This document shows, piece after piece, positions 30,581-42,203 of a stretch of 64,000 nucleotides of DNA. Position 1 is the first letter of the stretch. Each line of letters starts with the position of its first letter. The position numbers were made by a program, and so were the translations under genes. The stretch comes from Hoeflea sp. GTDB taxonomy: Bacteria > Pseudomonadota > Alphaproteobacteria > Rhizobiales > Rhizobiaceae. The DNA is taken from assembly GCF_014359905.1 (NCBI RefSeq), contig NZ_JACIYP010000009.1:24882-88881 (forward strand), written 5' to 3'. The notes under the pieces are model-generated. The model was not told where the DNA came from, made no database searches, and saw nothing but the letters and a program-made list of their open reading frames with translations.

Positions 30581-31339
30581 TCAGATCGGTTTGTCGGGTT
30601 CGATCATCGCCGCGCCCAGGATCCGGCCCGGCGCGCCGTCCTTGTCCACGACCTGCAGCAGGATGGCGCAGCCGCGTCCCGGATGGGCGGAGATCAGCGA
30701 GGCGGGCAGTTCGAGATCCACCGTCTCGCCGCTCCACATGCCGACGGTTTGGATTTCGCGCACGCTGTGATGATAGGTGATGACGCGGCCGGCATTCTCT
30801 CCGCTCTCGATCTTCACCCGGGTAACGTCGTCGAAATAGACCGCCACGATGCTGGCCTTGCCCTGGCCTTCTCCAACCGAAATGCTCAGCCCGTCGGCAT
30901 CGAGATCCGCGCTCACGTCAACGTGCAATCCCGCACCCGTGGACGTGAGCGTCCCCAGCATCGAGGCAATGGCTGGGGCATCGGCGCCATTGACGTGGTC
31001 CTGGCCATTGATGACGGCCTGCGGGGTGTAGACATTCTTGCGCCCCAGCGTCTGCGCATAACCATATTGCCGGTCCGTGCTGGCGCGGCTCGACAGCGTG
31101 TCGGCCCAGCCGAGATAGTTCCAGTAGTCGACGTGATAGCTCAGCGCCAGCACCTCGCCGGCCTGTGCAAGCCGCGCCAGCTCCGCATCGGCGGGTGGGC
31201 AGGACGAGCATCCTTGGCTGGTGAACAGTTCGACCACGCCGGTGAAATCCTTCGCCTGTGCCGCACCCGAGCCCGCCAGGCACACCACGCCCGTCAGGAC
31301 GGGAAAGGCGAAGGCAATGCAATATGTGCGAAGGGTCAT
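30581..31339 (-). CDS. DUF1223 secreted protein (thioredoxin-like)
   Basis: 252 residues. A signal peptide ends near residue 29 (LAGSGAAQA-KD). The DUF1223 domain starts FTGVVELFTSQGCSSCPPAD with a CSSC pair in a thioredoxin-like setting and continues ALSYHVDYWNYLGWADTLSS and NVYTPQAVINGQDHVNG. The family is found mainly in alphaproteobacteria and is predicted to be periplasmic; its function is not established. It ends 8 bp from the terminator of the convergent RNA candidate. Confidence 0.85.
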   Translation of the reverse strand: MTLRTYCIAFAFPVLTGVVCLAGSGAAQAKDFTGVVELFTSQGCSSCPPADAELARLAQAGEVLALSYHVDYWNYLGWADTLSSRASTDRQYGYAQTLGRKNVYTPQAVINGQDHVNGADAPAIASMLGTLTSTGAGLHVDVSADLDADGLSISVGEGQGKASIVAVYFDDVTRVKIESGENAGRVITYHHSVREIQTVGMWSGETVDLELPASLISAHPGRGCAILLQVVDKDGAPGRILGAAMIEPDKPI

Positions 31340-31516
31340 GGATTGGGATCCGTTTCGATCAGCGTGAGGCTCCAGTGGAATGAGTCCGTTTTACCGTGGA
31401 GTGCCGGACACGACCAAATCACGTTGCGGTGACAGGCTCAAGCCTGAACCGGCGCCGCTCAAGGACGGGCACTGTGGCGCGCCGCGCGCCCGCTTGCGCG
31501 CCTGATTGCAGCAAAG

Positions 31517-31552
31517 AAAAAGCCCGCCGGAATGGTGTCCGGCGGGCTTTTT
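31517..31552 (-). terminator. Rho-independent terminator of acnA (bidirectional)
   Basis: A perfect 15-bp stem (AAAAAGCCCGCCGGA / TCCGGCGGGCTTTTT) with a 6-nt loop, U-rich on both strands. It lies 22 bp after the acnA stop and would end acnA transcription on the minus strand. Confidence 0.88.
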
Positions 31553-31574
31553 GTTGCGTTGGCAGGACGCGGTT

Positions 31575-34271
<2,697 letters not shown>

Positions 34272-34552
34272 CCCGCTTTCATCAGTTCAGCCGAGGTTTC
34301 AAGGCGAACACCTTACACGCTCGAGCGTGGAAAAGGATGCGGGTACGGTCATTTCCGCTGTCCGCCCGTGACGCGGGGGCGTCATGTTCGGCGCTTTAAG
34401 GGAATTCACGCCGACCGCTGGCGTGGTTGCGGGGGTTATAGATAATTTCGTAAGAACGTGCCAGATCAACCAATGGCTCATTTGTCATTTTTTTGGGCGG
34501 CTTGTTTTTGACCGGACCGCCGCCATCGAGGGCGGGACGAAGTGGGGACTGA

Positions 34553-35119
34553 ATGCAGGCGGTAGCCACGAAACTCACGGGACGGCGGGGCGACAGCGTG
34601 TTGTTCGAGGATGTCTCCTTTTCGCTTTCTCGCGGCCAGGCGCTGGTCATCACCGGTCCCAACGGGGCGGGCAAGTCCACGCTGCTGCGCATGCTGGCCG
34701 GATTGCTGCCGGCTGATTCGGGCTCATTTGCCCTGACCGGGGATGACGGGGCCGCCCTGCCGATATCCGAATTTGCCCACTATCTCGGTCACCGCAACGC
34801 CATGAAACGCGAGCTCAGGGTCTCGGAAAATCTCGGCTTCTGGAAGAATTTCCACAGATCCGAGGCGACTGAAGGTCTGTCGATCGATGCGGCGATCGAG
34901 GCCGTGGAACTGAGCGGCGTGGCGCATTTGCCCTTCGGCTATCTCTCGGCCGGGCAGCAGCGGCGGATTGCGCTGGCGCGGCTGCTCGTCGCCTCCCGGC
35001 CGCTGTGGCTGCTCGACGAGCCGACGGCGGCGCTCGACAAGCGGTCCGACCAGCTGTTTGCCGATCTCGTCCACGACCATCTGGCCCGGGGCGGGATGGC
35101 GATTGCCGCCACCCACTAG
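34553..35119 (+). CDS. ccmA: Heme exporter ATP-binding protein CcmA, with premature amber stop
   Basis: 188 residues as read. ABC ATPase that with CcmB/C/D delivers heme to CcmE for c-type cytochrome maturation. Walker A GPNGAGKSTLL near residue 40, signature YLSAGQQRRIALARLL, Walker B LWLLDEP, and the H-loop ATH at the very end. It stops on TAG at 35117-35119 immediately after the H-loop His. The same frame then continues PLGLDTIRSLELSG, the usual CcmA tail, to a TGA at 35201-35203 that overlaps the ccmB start. CAG (Gln) to TAG explains it. The core ATPase is kept, so the truncated protein might still work. Sequencing error is not excluded. Confidence 0.88.
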   Translation: MQAVATKLTGRRGDSVLFEDVSFSLSRGQALVITGPNGAGKSTLLRMLAGLLPADSGSFALTGDDGAALPISEFAHYLGHRNAMKRELRVSENLGFWKNFHRSEATEGLSIDAAIEAVELSGVAHLPFGYLSAGQQRRIALARLLVASRPLWLLDEPTAALDKRSDQLFADLVHDHLARGGMAIAATH

Positions 35120-35199
35120 CCGCTGGGGCTCGACACGATCCGCTCGCTCGAACTCTCCGGCCACCACCGGGCGGCGTCCGCATCCGGGGAGTCCTGGAC

Positions 35200-35862
35200 A
35201 TGATGGCGCTCTTGAAGCGCGACCTGGCGATTGCCACCCGTTCCGGCGGGGCGGCGATGCTGGGCGTGCTGTTCTTTCTGGCCGTGGTCGCCGTCATTCC
35301 CTTCGGCATCGGGCCGGATCTCAATCTTCTGGCGCGCATCGGCCCGGCGATCCTGTGGATCGGCGCGCTGCTCGCCTCGCTTCTGGGCCTCGACCGGCTG
35401 TTCCAGGCCGACCGCGAGGACGGCTCGCTCGACATGCTGGTGATGCAGGACTGGTTCGCGCTTGTGCTCACCGTATTCGTCAAGAGCCTCGCCCATTGGC
35501 TCGCCACCGGCCTGCCGCTGGTGCTGGCGGCCCCGCTTCTGGGCCTCTTGATGAACATGAGCGCGCTGTCCACCGGCGCCGTGATGCTGACATTGCTCGC
35601 GGGCACGCCGGCGATCTCCTTCATCGGTGCGGTCGGTGCTGCCATCGCCGTGGCGCTGCCGCGCGGCGGGCTGCTGGTGTCGATCCTGGTGCTGCCGCTG
35701 GCGATCCCGATCCTGATCTTCGGGGTCAGCGCCTCCTACGCCGCGGTCACCGATCCCGATCCGTTTCTCCCGCCCTTCATGATTCTTTCCGCGATCGCGC
35801 TGTTTTTTGCAGCGCTTGGCCCGGTTGCCGCCGCTGCCGCGCTCAAGGGAGCGTCCGATTGA
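35200..35862 (+). CDS. ccmB: Heme exporter membrane protein CcmB
   Basis: 220 residues with six hydrophobic helices and the CcmB N-terminal pattern ALLKRDLAIATRSGGAAM, then LFQADREDGSLDML after the second helix. It forms the permease with CcmC under CcmA. The start codon overlaps the TGA that would end full-length ccmA (ATGA), so the two were built for coupled translation; with ccmA stopping early at 35119, re-initiation at ccmB may be weakened. A start three bases later (second ATG) is equally possible. Confidence 0.92.
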   Translation: MMALLKRDLAIATRSGGAAMLGVLFFLAVVAVIPFGIGPDLNLLARIGPAILWIGALLASLLGLDRLFQADREDGSLDMLVMQDWFALVLTVFVKSLAHWLATGLPLVLAAPLLGLLMNMSALSTGAVMLTLLAGTPAISFIGAVGAAIAVALPRGGLLVSILVLPLAIPILIFGVSASYAAVTDPDPFLPPFMILSAIALFFAALGPVAAAAALKGASD

Positions 35863-35933
35863 CACATCGGTTCCACACCCCACATTTGATATGGCGCATT
35901 GAAACCGGCCGCGTCAGGCCTTAGAGAAAAACC

Positions 35934-36704
35934 ATGAGTGACACCACCGCATCCCAGGGCTGGTTTACCAGCCTCGCCAATCCGACCCGGTTTCTCGCCT
36001 TGTCCGGGCGGGTGCTGCCCTATCTCGCGGCCGCTTCGGTGATCACCTTGCTGATCGGGCTTTACATGTCGTTCGCCGCGCCCGAGGACTACCAGCAGGG
36101 CATCACGGTTCGGATCATGTTCATCCATGTGCCGGCGGCCTGGCTTGCCATGATGTGCTATTCGGTGATGGCGATTGCCTCGATCGGCACGCTGGTCTGG
36201 CGCCATCCGCTGGCCGATGTCGCGGCCAAGTCGGCGCTGCCCATCGGCGCGGCCTTCACCTTCCTGTCGCTGCTCACCGGCTCGCTCTGGGGCCGGCCGA
36301 TGTGGGGCACCTGGTGGGTGTGGGACGCCAGGCTCACCTCGGTGTTCGTGCTGTTCCTGATGTATCTGGGGCTGATGGCGCTGCACAAGGCGATGGACGA
36401 TCCGGCCCGCGCCGCGCGTCCCGCCGCGGTGCTGACGCTGGTCGGCTTCATCAACATCCCGATCATCAAGTTCTCGGTCGACTGGTGGAACACGCTGCAC
36501 CAGCCGGCAAGCGTGATGCGGCTCGACGGCCCGACCATCCACCCTTCGCTGCTCTATCCGCTCCTGGTGATGGCGATTGCCTTCACGCTGATCTTCTTCA
36601 CGCTGCATTTCATGGCGATGCGCAACGAGATCTTGCGGCGGCGGGTGGCCGCGATGCGGCGCCAGGCGGCGCAGTCGATCGGCGGCGGGGAGATGCGCCG
36701 ATGA
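35934..36704 (+). CDS. ccmC: Heme-handling membrane protein CcmC
   Basis: 256 residues with six membrane segments. It contains the periplasmic WWD heme-binding motif GTWWVWDARLTSV near residue 126 and flanking His residues (MFIHVPAAWLAM; WWNTLHQPASV). It attaches heme covalently to CcmE. The stop TGA overlaps the ccmD start (ATGA). It follows ccmB by about 70 bp. Confidence 0.95.
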   Translation: MSDTTASQGWFTSLANPTRFLALSGRVLPYLAAASVITLLIGLYMSFAAPEDYQQGITVRIMFIHVPAAWLAMMCYSVMAIASIGTLVWRHPLADVAAKSALPIGAAFTFLSLLTGSLWGRPMWGTWWVWDARLTSVFVLFLMYLGLMALHKAMDDPARAARPAAVLTLVGFINIPIIKFSVDWWNTLHQPASVMRLDGPTIHPSLLYPLLVMAIAFTLIFFTLHFMAMRNEILRRRVAAMRRQAAQSIGGGEMRR

Positions 36705-36874
36705 TGAGCCACGAAGCCTTCGTCTTCCTCTCCTATGCCGCCACGGCCGTCACACTCGTCGGCCTGCTGCTGATGACGATCGCCGACGGGCGGGCGCGCA
36801 GGCGCGAACTCGCCGAACTCGAGGCGCAAGGCGTGCGGCGGCGCTCGCAAGGCTCAGGCAGGCCACGCTCATGA
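36701..36874 (+). CDS. ccmD: Heme exporter protein CcmD
   Basis: 57 residues, normal for CcmD. One membrane helix (FVFLSYAATAVTLVGLLLM) is followed by a basic cytoplasmic tail (GRARRRELAELEAQGVRRR). It releases holo-CcmE from the CcmABC complex. It overlaps ccmC (4 bp) and ccmG (4 bp) at ATGA junctions. Confidence 0.9.
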   Translation: MMSHEAFVFLSYAATAVTLVGLLLMTIADGRARRRELAELEAQGVRRRSQGSGRPRS

Positions 36875-37482
36875 ATGCGCCGATGAAGGACCCGGGGACG
36901 CCGCAGCCGGCGAGCCGCAGGCGGCTCGTGATCGCGTTCCTGCCGCTGGTGCTGTTCATCGCGCTGTCGGGCGTGTTTCTCTATCAGCTCGGCTCGGGCA
37001 AGAACGCCAGTGAAATTCCCTCGGTGCTGATCGGATCGAAGGCCCCGTCACTGGACTTGGCCCCGCTCGAGGGGCTGGTCGAGGATGGCAAGGCCGTGCC
37101 GGCGCTCACCGACGCGGCCATCGACGGAAAGCTGGCGCTCATCAATGTCTGGGCGTCGTGGTGCGTGCCCTGCCGGCAGGAACATCCCATCCTGCTCGAA
37201 CTCGCCCGCGATCCCCGGATCATGCTGGTCGGCATCAACTACAAGGACAAGACCGAAAACGCGCTTCGGTTCCTGGGCGAGCTCGGCAATCCCTTCGCCG
37301 CCGTCGGCATCGATCCGAACGGCAAGGCGGCGATCGACTGGGGCGTCTACGGCGTGCCCGAAACCTATCTCGTGGCGCCCGACGGGAAAATCCTGTTCAA
37401 GCAGATCGGCCCGTTCACGATCGACGCGCTGCGCGAGAAGCTGCTGCCGGCCATTGAGAAGGCGATGGCGCCGGGCGCCTGA
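36871..37482 (+). CDS. ccmG: Thiol:disulfide interchange protein CcmG/DsbE
   Basis: 203 residues. A membrane anchor (LVIAFLPLVLFIALSGVFLY) near residues 19-38 leads to a periplasmic thioredoxin domain with the active site WASWCVPCRQEHP around residue 100 and the cis-Pro region YGVPETYLVAPDG. It keeps the apocytochrome c heme-binding cysteines reduced. It is the last ccm gene here; ccmE, ccmF and ccmH are not in the window. Confidence 0.94.
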   Translation: MNAPMKDPGTPQPASRRRLVIAFLPLVLFIALSGVFLYQLGSGKNASEIPSVLIGSKAPSLDLAPLEGLVEDGKAVPALTDAAIDGKLALINVWASWCVPCRQEHPILLELARDPRIMLVGINYKDKTENALRFLGELGNPFAAVGIDPNGKAAIDWGVYGVPETYLVAPDGKILFKQIGPFTIDALREKLLPAIEKAMAPGA

Positions 37483-37550
37483 CGCACTTTTTGCGTCCCG
37501 GTCGCGGGCAGGCCTCGCCGCGCCTGCCGCAGGGCTCTATATTGCGCTCC

Positions 37551-38078
37551 ATGACCACACCAAGACAGTTCGACCGCCTGGTTCCCGAAGGCGACACGCT
37601 TGAGCGCGACGTCTGCCGCACCTGCGGCTTCGTCAACTACCAGAACCCGCGCATCGTCGTGGGCTCCGTCGTCCGCCACCAGGGCAAGGTGCTGATGTGC
37701 CGCCGCGCCATCGAGCCCCGCCGCGGCTTCTGGACCGTGCCCGCGGGCTATCTTGAGTTGGGTGAAACCCCCGAGGACGGCGCAAGGCGCGAGGCGCGCG
37801 AGGAGGCGCTGGCGCACCTGAAGCTCGGCGAACTGCTCGCCATCTACTCGGTGCCGCATCTGAGCCAGGTGCAGCTGATCTGGCGCGCCGAACTCCTGGA
37901 CCCGGACACGGGCGCGGCGCTCTACGGCGTCGGCGAGGAAAGCCTCGAAGTGGCGCTGTTCGACTGGAACAATCTCCCCACCGACGAGATCGCCTTTCCG
38001 ACCGTGCACTGGATGCTCGCCCACGAGCGCGAGGTGATGGCGAAGGGGTATCGCGGGCCGTTCAAGAACCCGGAGTGA
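37551..38078 (+). CDS. NUDIX hydrolase with zinc-ribbon-like N terminus
   Basis: 175 residues. The Nudix box reads GYLELGETPEDGARREAREE at residues ~67-86. A CRTCG motif near residue 20 suggests a remnant zinc ribbon with only one CxxC pair, as in the NUDIX group often found beside ccm or leu genes. It hydrolyses nucleoside-diphosphate-linked substrates; which one is unknown. The ATG at 37551 starts the conserved part. It is 68 bp after ccmG. Confidence 0.88.
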   Translation: MTTPRQFDRLVPEGDTLERDVCRTCGFVNYQNPRIVVGSVVRHQGKVLMCRRAIEPRRGFWTVPAGYLELGETPEDGARREAREEALAHLKLGELLAIYSVPHLSQVQLIWRAELLDPDTGAALYGVGEESLEVALFDWNNLPTDEIAFPTVHWMLAHEREVMAKGYRGPFKNPE

Positions 38079-38428
38079 TGGGTGAGGGGCAGTCTCGGGT
38101 CGCAGATGGGATTGCCTGCAATGCCATATTCGGTGTCAGGGATAAACGGCCGGAATGGGGCCGGTCGCGGACTGGCAGCCTGTTGTAACGAAGTCGGGAA
38201 AACAGACGTTCTGCGTTCACAGGCGCGGTGTCACTGCCGGCCCATACCTGCCGTTTATCCGAAAACTTCCTGCGACGATCCGGCCTCCGGCAAGCTGCAA
38301 TTGGCTCGATGCGCAGAAGTTCTTGAACCAGACAGTCGCACCTCCGACGCCGGGTTGATCCCCGTCAATGCGACGCCGTTCGCCCAGAGCATACTCAAGC
38401 AGGCTCCACACCGTACGGGAAACGGCCA
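38079..38428. other. Intergenic region before ohyA, with a 25-bp inverted repeat
   Basis: About 350 bp without a gene. Composition changes here from very G+C-rich to more A/T-rich. Two near-identical inverted arms, 38140-38164 and 38237-38260, share GGATAAACGGC exactly (11 bp) and differ at only two positions plus one indel beyond it. They enclose about 72 bp. They could be a mobile-element scar or dispersed repeat. Confidence 0.55.
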
Positions 38429-40006
38429 ATGTCAAAAGCAACATCACTCGCGCAACACCACATCATCGGGGGCGGCATCGCCGGACTGGCAGTTGCGGTC
38501 TACTTGATCCGCGACGCAGGAGTCGAAGGCAAGAACATCCACGTCTATGAGCAGCTCGGGGTAGCTGGTGGATCGCTGGACGGGTCGGGCGACGCCGAGT
38601 CGGGATATATGATCCGCGGTGGCCGCATGTTCGAGGAACATTTCGCGTGCACTTTCGACCTGCTGGACACAATCCCGTCTGCGAACGATCCAGGCGTCAG
38701 TGTCACAGAGGATATCATGGCATTCAATCGAATGGTGCCCGGGTCGTCCAACTGTCGCATTGTTCGGGACGGCCGACCTGCTGAGAACCGCTATGACCTC
38801 ACGCTCAGCGCGCAGGACATTGTCGATATCAACCGCCTCATCCTTCAGCCAGAAAGCAGGTTGGCCGGGCAGAGCATCGAGGACTGGTTCAAACCGTCCT
38901 TCTTCGAGAGCAATTTCTGGCTGATGTGGTCCACGATGTTCTCATTCCAACCGTGGCATGGGCTGACTGAATTGCGGCGCTACTTGCGGCGGTTCATCCA
39001 TCTCTTCCCGGGGTTTACACGCATCGAGGGCATTCTGCGGACGCGTTTTAATCAGTACGATTCCCTAATTGCCCCCATCGTCACATGGCTGCGGGATCGG
39101 GACGTCAGGATCGCCACTGGCACGCAGGTCACTGGCGTCACGATTGACGGGACGCGGCAGGACCGTCGTGTCACTGCCCTCGCTTTGGCCGATGAAGGCC
39201 AAGTGAAGATCAGCGAAGATGACCGTGTCTACCTCACCTTGGGGTCGATGACAGACGCAACTACACAAGGGTCGAACGACCGCGCACCGGACCTGCCTGA
39301 AAAAGAAGGGGGCGGCTGGACGCTTTGGCGCAAGCTGGCGGCACAGAACGAAGGATTTGGTCGCCCCGAAGCGTTCTGCGGCAACACGAGCAAGACCGCA
39401 TGGCATTCGTTTACCGTGACAATGGATGGCCCCGATTTTTTCGAATTCATGGAAGATTTTACGAACAATCGGACAGGCACCGGAGGACTTGTCACTTTCG
39501 CTGACTCGGGTTGGACGCTGTCTGTCGTGCTCTTCCATCAGCCGCATTTCCGAGGCCAAAAACATGGTGCCTACACCTTCTGGGGCTACGGTTTGCGCGG
39601 TGACAGGCCCGGCGACTTCGTCAGGAAACCGATGTGGGAGGCTACAGGCAACGAGATCGTCACAGAGCTTTGCGGGCATCTGAAGCTTTCCAAGGCGCAG
39701 GCAGCATGGTTCGACGACGCACGGGTTCTGCCGTGTCGGATGCCGTATATTACCAGCCAGTTCATGCCCCGTCAGCCGGGCGACCGCCCCGATGTACGCC
39801 CCAGCGGTGCGCGGAATTTCGCAGTAATCGGCCAATTCTGTGAACAGCCTCGCGATTGCGTTTTTACGGTGGAATACTCCATACGTTCCGCGCGCACCGC
39901 CGTGGCGGAGTTGACGGGCCGTGTCGATCCGCCACCGCCCGTCGCACGCACTGACCTTGACCCTATGGTCCTGATACGGGCGGCCCGTGTACTGATGGGT
40001 GTTTAA
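38429..40006 (+). CDS. ohyA: Oleate hydratase (myosin-cross-reactive antigen family)
   Basis: 525 residues. FAD-dependent enzyme that adds water to the cis-9 double bond of unsaturated fatty acids to give 10-hydroxy acids. The FAD motif HIIGGGIAGLAVAVYL lies near residue 10, followed by the family-specific GSGDAESGYMIRGGRMFEEH, WSTMFSFQPWHGLTELRRYL, and late FAVIGQFCEQPRDCVFTVEY. Slightly short at the N terminus compared with longer family members but otherwise complete. Third-position G/C is clearly lower than in flanking genes and an inverted repeat precedes it, so it was probably acquired. Roles in fatty-acid detoxification are known in other bacteria. Confidence 0.93.
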   Translation: MSKATSLAQHHIIGGGIAGLAVAVYLIRDAGVEGKNIHVYEQLGVAGGSLDGSGDAESGYMIRGGRMFEEHFACTFDLLDTIPSANDPGVSVTEDIMAFNRMVPGSSNCRIVRDGRPAENRYDLTLSAQDIVDINRLILQPESRLAGQSIEDWFKPSFFESNFWLMWSTMFSFQPWHGLTELRRYLRRFIHLFPGFTRIEGILRTRFNQYDSLIAPIVTWLRDRDVRIATGTQVTGVTIDGTRQDRRVTALALADEGQVKISEDDRVYLTLGSMTDATTQGSNDRAPDLPEKEGGGWTLWRKLAAQNEGFGRPEAFCGNTSKTAWHSFTVTMDGPDFFEFMEDFTNNRTGTGGLVTFADSGWTLSVVLFHQPHFRGQKHGAYTFWGYGLRGDRPGDFVRKPMWEATGNEIVTELCGHLKLSKAQAAWFDDARVLPCRMPYITSQFMPRQPGDRPDVRPSGARNFAVIGQFCEQPRDCVFTVEYSIRSARTAVAELTGRVDPPPPVARTDLDPMVLIRAARVLMGV

Positions 40007-40208
40007 ACTTGGGGTCTGTCAACAAATCCAATTAGCGCGCATCCGGCGCTTTCTTCGCTTGGTCCGTTGCTGTCCGGTCCGGCACGAAAGTCCGCTTTCC
40101 GCCGTCAGGACCTTCCTGCGGGCGCGCGAATGGCTACATTCGGGAATTGAGTCCAGGATCGTGAACGGCAGACTCGGAGGCGCGAAGCTGTCATTGACAA
40201 GCAGCTTC

Positions 40209-41132
40209 TCATTCCCCCCGAACCGCCTTCACCGCCAACTCCGCCATCTTGAGGATCGCGTCGCGCGAGCTGGCGACGGCGATGAAGCGGGCGTTGTGGC
40301 AGAATTTCGCGCCCTTGACGCCGGTGGCGGCTTCCAGCGCAGCATCGGTCAGTCCGGCCCATTCGGCGGGCAGGTCGGCGCGCTGGTCGAAGGTGTCGTC
40401 CGACAGCTTGATGCCGTTGAGTGTCCAGTCAGGCCCACGCGGCATGACCACGAACAGCATGTGACCGGCCCCGGCCTTCTCCAGTGCGGAGCGGTAGGGC
40501 ATGCCCATCGGCAGTTCGAGGACCGGTGACGCGCCGGCGCGCGCGATCGCATCGAGCACCATGCCCTCGGCCCGGCCCTTGGCTGCGAGGTTGCCGATAA
40601 AGGCCTCGACGAAGCTCCGGGCGATGGGCAGGGCCTTGAGGAAGGCGTCGTCGTCGGCCGTCGGCGAGGGGTCGTCGAAGACCGGTTTCAGGCTTTCGAA
40701 CAGCGCGGGCAGGGTCAGGACCGACAGCGGCCCGGCCACCGACGGCTCTATCGCGCCATTGTCCAGAAGATCGATGGGCAGCACGAAGCGCGTGTCGAAA
40801 GCCGAATGGATGTCCTCGATGCTCCCTGCGGGCACGCCAAGGGCCTCGAGATAGGCCCGTCCGTAATGGGCCCAGACCAGGCCGAAGGAGCTCAGCGGCT
40901 GGCCGTCCTCGCGCAGCGGGCTCGGGCGCTGATGGTGGTCGAAGATCTGGCGCGCCGCGTCATAGTCTCCGCCGACATCGAAGATGATCCTGTCGGCCGC
41001 CGGCGCGATCCAGCGCGGGTCGCGGCTGCGTCTCAGTTCGGCATGCGGGAAAAGACCGGTCAGCACGACGGAAGACAGCAATTCATCGGCATGGAAACCG
41101 CCGGAATGGGTGACAAGATGAGTGATGGTCAT
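40209..41132 (-). CDS. MYG1-family protein (predicted DHH-like metal-dependent hydrolase)
   Basis: 307 residues. MYG1/UPF0160 family: N-terminal THSGGFHADELLSSVVL, then the metal-ligand text IFDVGGD and IFDHHQRP, and the C-terminal AKFCHNARFIAVASSRD. MYG1 in eukaryotes is a 3'-5' RNA exonuclease; the bacterial members have the same HxHxxD-like ligand pattern but are little studied. The ATG at 41132 begins the conserved part. It is divergent from the ArsR operon. Confidence 0.82.
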   Translation of the reverse strand: MTITHLVTHSGGFHADELLSSVVLTGLFPHAELRRSRDPRWIAPAADRIIFDVGGDYDAARQIFDHHQRPSPLREDGQPLSSFGLVWAHYGRAYLEALGVPAGSIEDIHSAFDTRFVLPIDLLDNGAIEPSVAGPLSVLTLPALFESLKPVFDDPSPTADDDAFLKALPIARSFVEAFIGNLAAKGRAEGMVLDAIARAGASPVLELPMGMPYRSALEKAGAGHMLFVVMPRGPDWTLNGIKLSDDTFDQRADLPAEWAGLTDAALEAATGVKGAKFCHNARFIAVASSRDAILKMAELAVKAVRGE

Positions 41133-41388
41133 GGCGGTGTCCGTGAAAGGTCTCACACATCCAATCCGAACAAACGCGTCTGCTCCGATCGGGCTTTGCA
41201 GGACGTCCTCTCAGCTAATCCCGGCGAGATCAACAGATTTGTTGTGATCGCCGTCGGCGTGCGCCCGGCCCGGCAAGGATCTGCTGCATCCCTGTCGCCG
41301 GAACGGCGGTCAATCCTCGCTGGCGAAATACTTAGCAACATTGCAAACTATCGCTTGACTGCGCTGCCGTCTCGCCATAGTTAGACAT

Positions 41389-41730
41389 ATGGCTAAGCAT
41401 GACACGCAACTCTCCGATCTTTTCCACGCGCTGGCGGACCCGACGCGACGACAGATGCTGACGCGGCTGGCCGAGGGACCCGCGCCGGTGAGCGAGCTCG
41501 CCGGTCCGACCGGGCTCAGGCTGCCGACGGTGATGCGGCACCTGTCGGTGCTCGAGGACGCTGGGCTGATCGCCACGGCGAAGGACGGGCGCGTGCGCAC
41601 CTGCGCCATCGTGCCCGAGGCGCTCACGCCGATGCAGGCATGGATCGAGGAGCAGCGCAGCATCTGGGAAGCCCGGCTCGACCGGCTGGACGCCTATGTG
41701 ATGAACCTGATGAAGGAGCGAGAAAAATGA
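41389..41730 (+). CDS. ArsR-family transcriptional regulator
   Basis: 113 residues. Winged-helix ArsR fold: LSDLFHALADPTRRQMLTRL, helix-turn-helix PVSELAGPTGLRLPTVMRHL and wing DGRVRTCAIV. No cysteine metal site is visible, so it belongs to the non-metal group that commonly precedes AHSA1/SRPBCC genes. Its stop overlaps the ATG of the next gene (ATGA), so regulator and SRPBCC proteins form one operon, likely self-repressed. Confidence 0.9.
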   Translation: MAKHDTQLSDLFHALADPTRRQMLTRLAEGPAPVSELAGPTGLRLPTVMRHLSVLEDAGLIATAKDGRVRTCAIVPEALTPMQAWIEEQRSIWEARLDRLDAYVMNLMKEREK

Positions 41731-42203
41731 CTCTGGAGCTGGATCCGGCGACGGATTTGAGTTTTGCACGCACGCTGGCGGTGCCGCGGCGCCTGGTCTG
41801 GGAATGCTGGACGCGGCCCGAGCACATCCCGCATTTCTTCATCCCCGCGCCGCACAAGGTCACCGCCGTCGACATCGACCTGCGGGTCGGCGGGCGGTTC
41901 AACACCACCTTCGATGTCGACGGCAATGTCATGGACAATCACGGCGTCTATCTCGAGGTGGTGCCCGAGGAGACGCTGGTGTTCACCGATGCCTATTCGG
42001 AAGGCTGGAAGCCCGCGCCGGAGCCGTTCATGACCGCGATCCTCCTCCTGGCCGGCACGCCCGAAGGCGGCACGCGCTATACGGCGATCGCCCGGCACCG
42101 CACTCCCGACACCAGAAAGACCCATGAGGCGATGGGCTTCTTCGACGGCTGGGGCACGGTGGCCACCCAGCTCGAGGCCTATGCGAAGGGACTGTCGACA
42201 TGA
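41727..42203 (+). CDS. SRPBCC/AHSA1 domain protein
   Basis: 158 residues. AHSA1-like START-superfamily domain: FARTLAVPRRLVWECWTRPE, HFFIPAPHKVTAVDIDLRVG, TRKTHEAMGFFDGWGTVATQL. These domains bind hydrophobic ligands; the ligand is unknown. The gene overlaps arsR (4 bp) and the next gene (4 bp). ArsR-AHSA1 pairs are widespread but poorly understood. Confidence 0.87.
   Translation: MTLELDPATDLSFARTLAVPRRLVWECWTRPEHIPHFFIPAPHKVTAVDIDLRVGGRFNTTFDVDGNVMDNHGVYLEVVPEETLVFTDAYSEGWKPAPEPFMTAILLLAGTPEGGTRYTAIARHRTPDTRKTHEAMGFFDGWGTVATQLEAYAKGLST

Noticed and set aside
30243..30737. 164-codon minus-strand frame across the RNA gap
   Set aside because: No ribosome site, Arg-rich shadow composition, and it crosses the terminator hairpin and the DUF1223 end.
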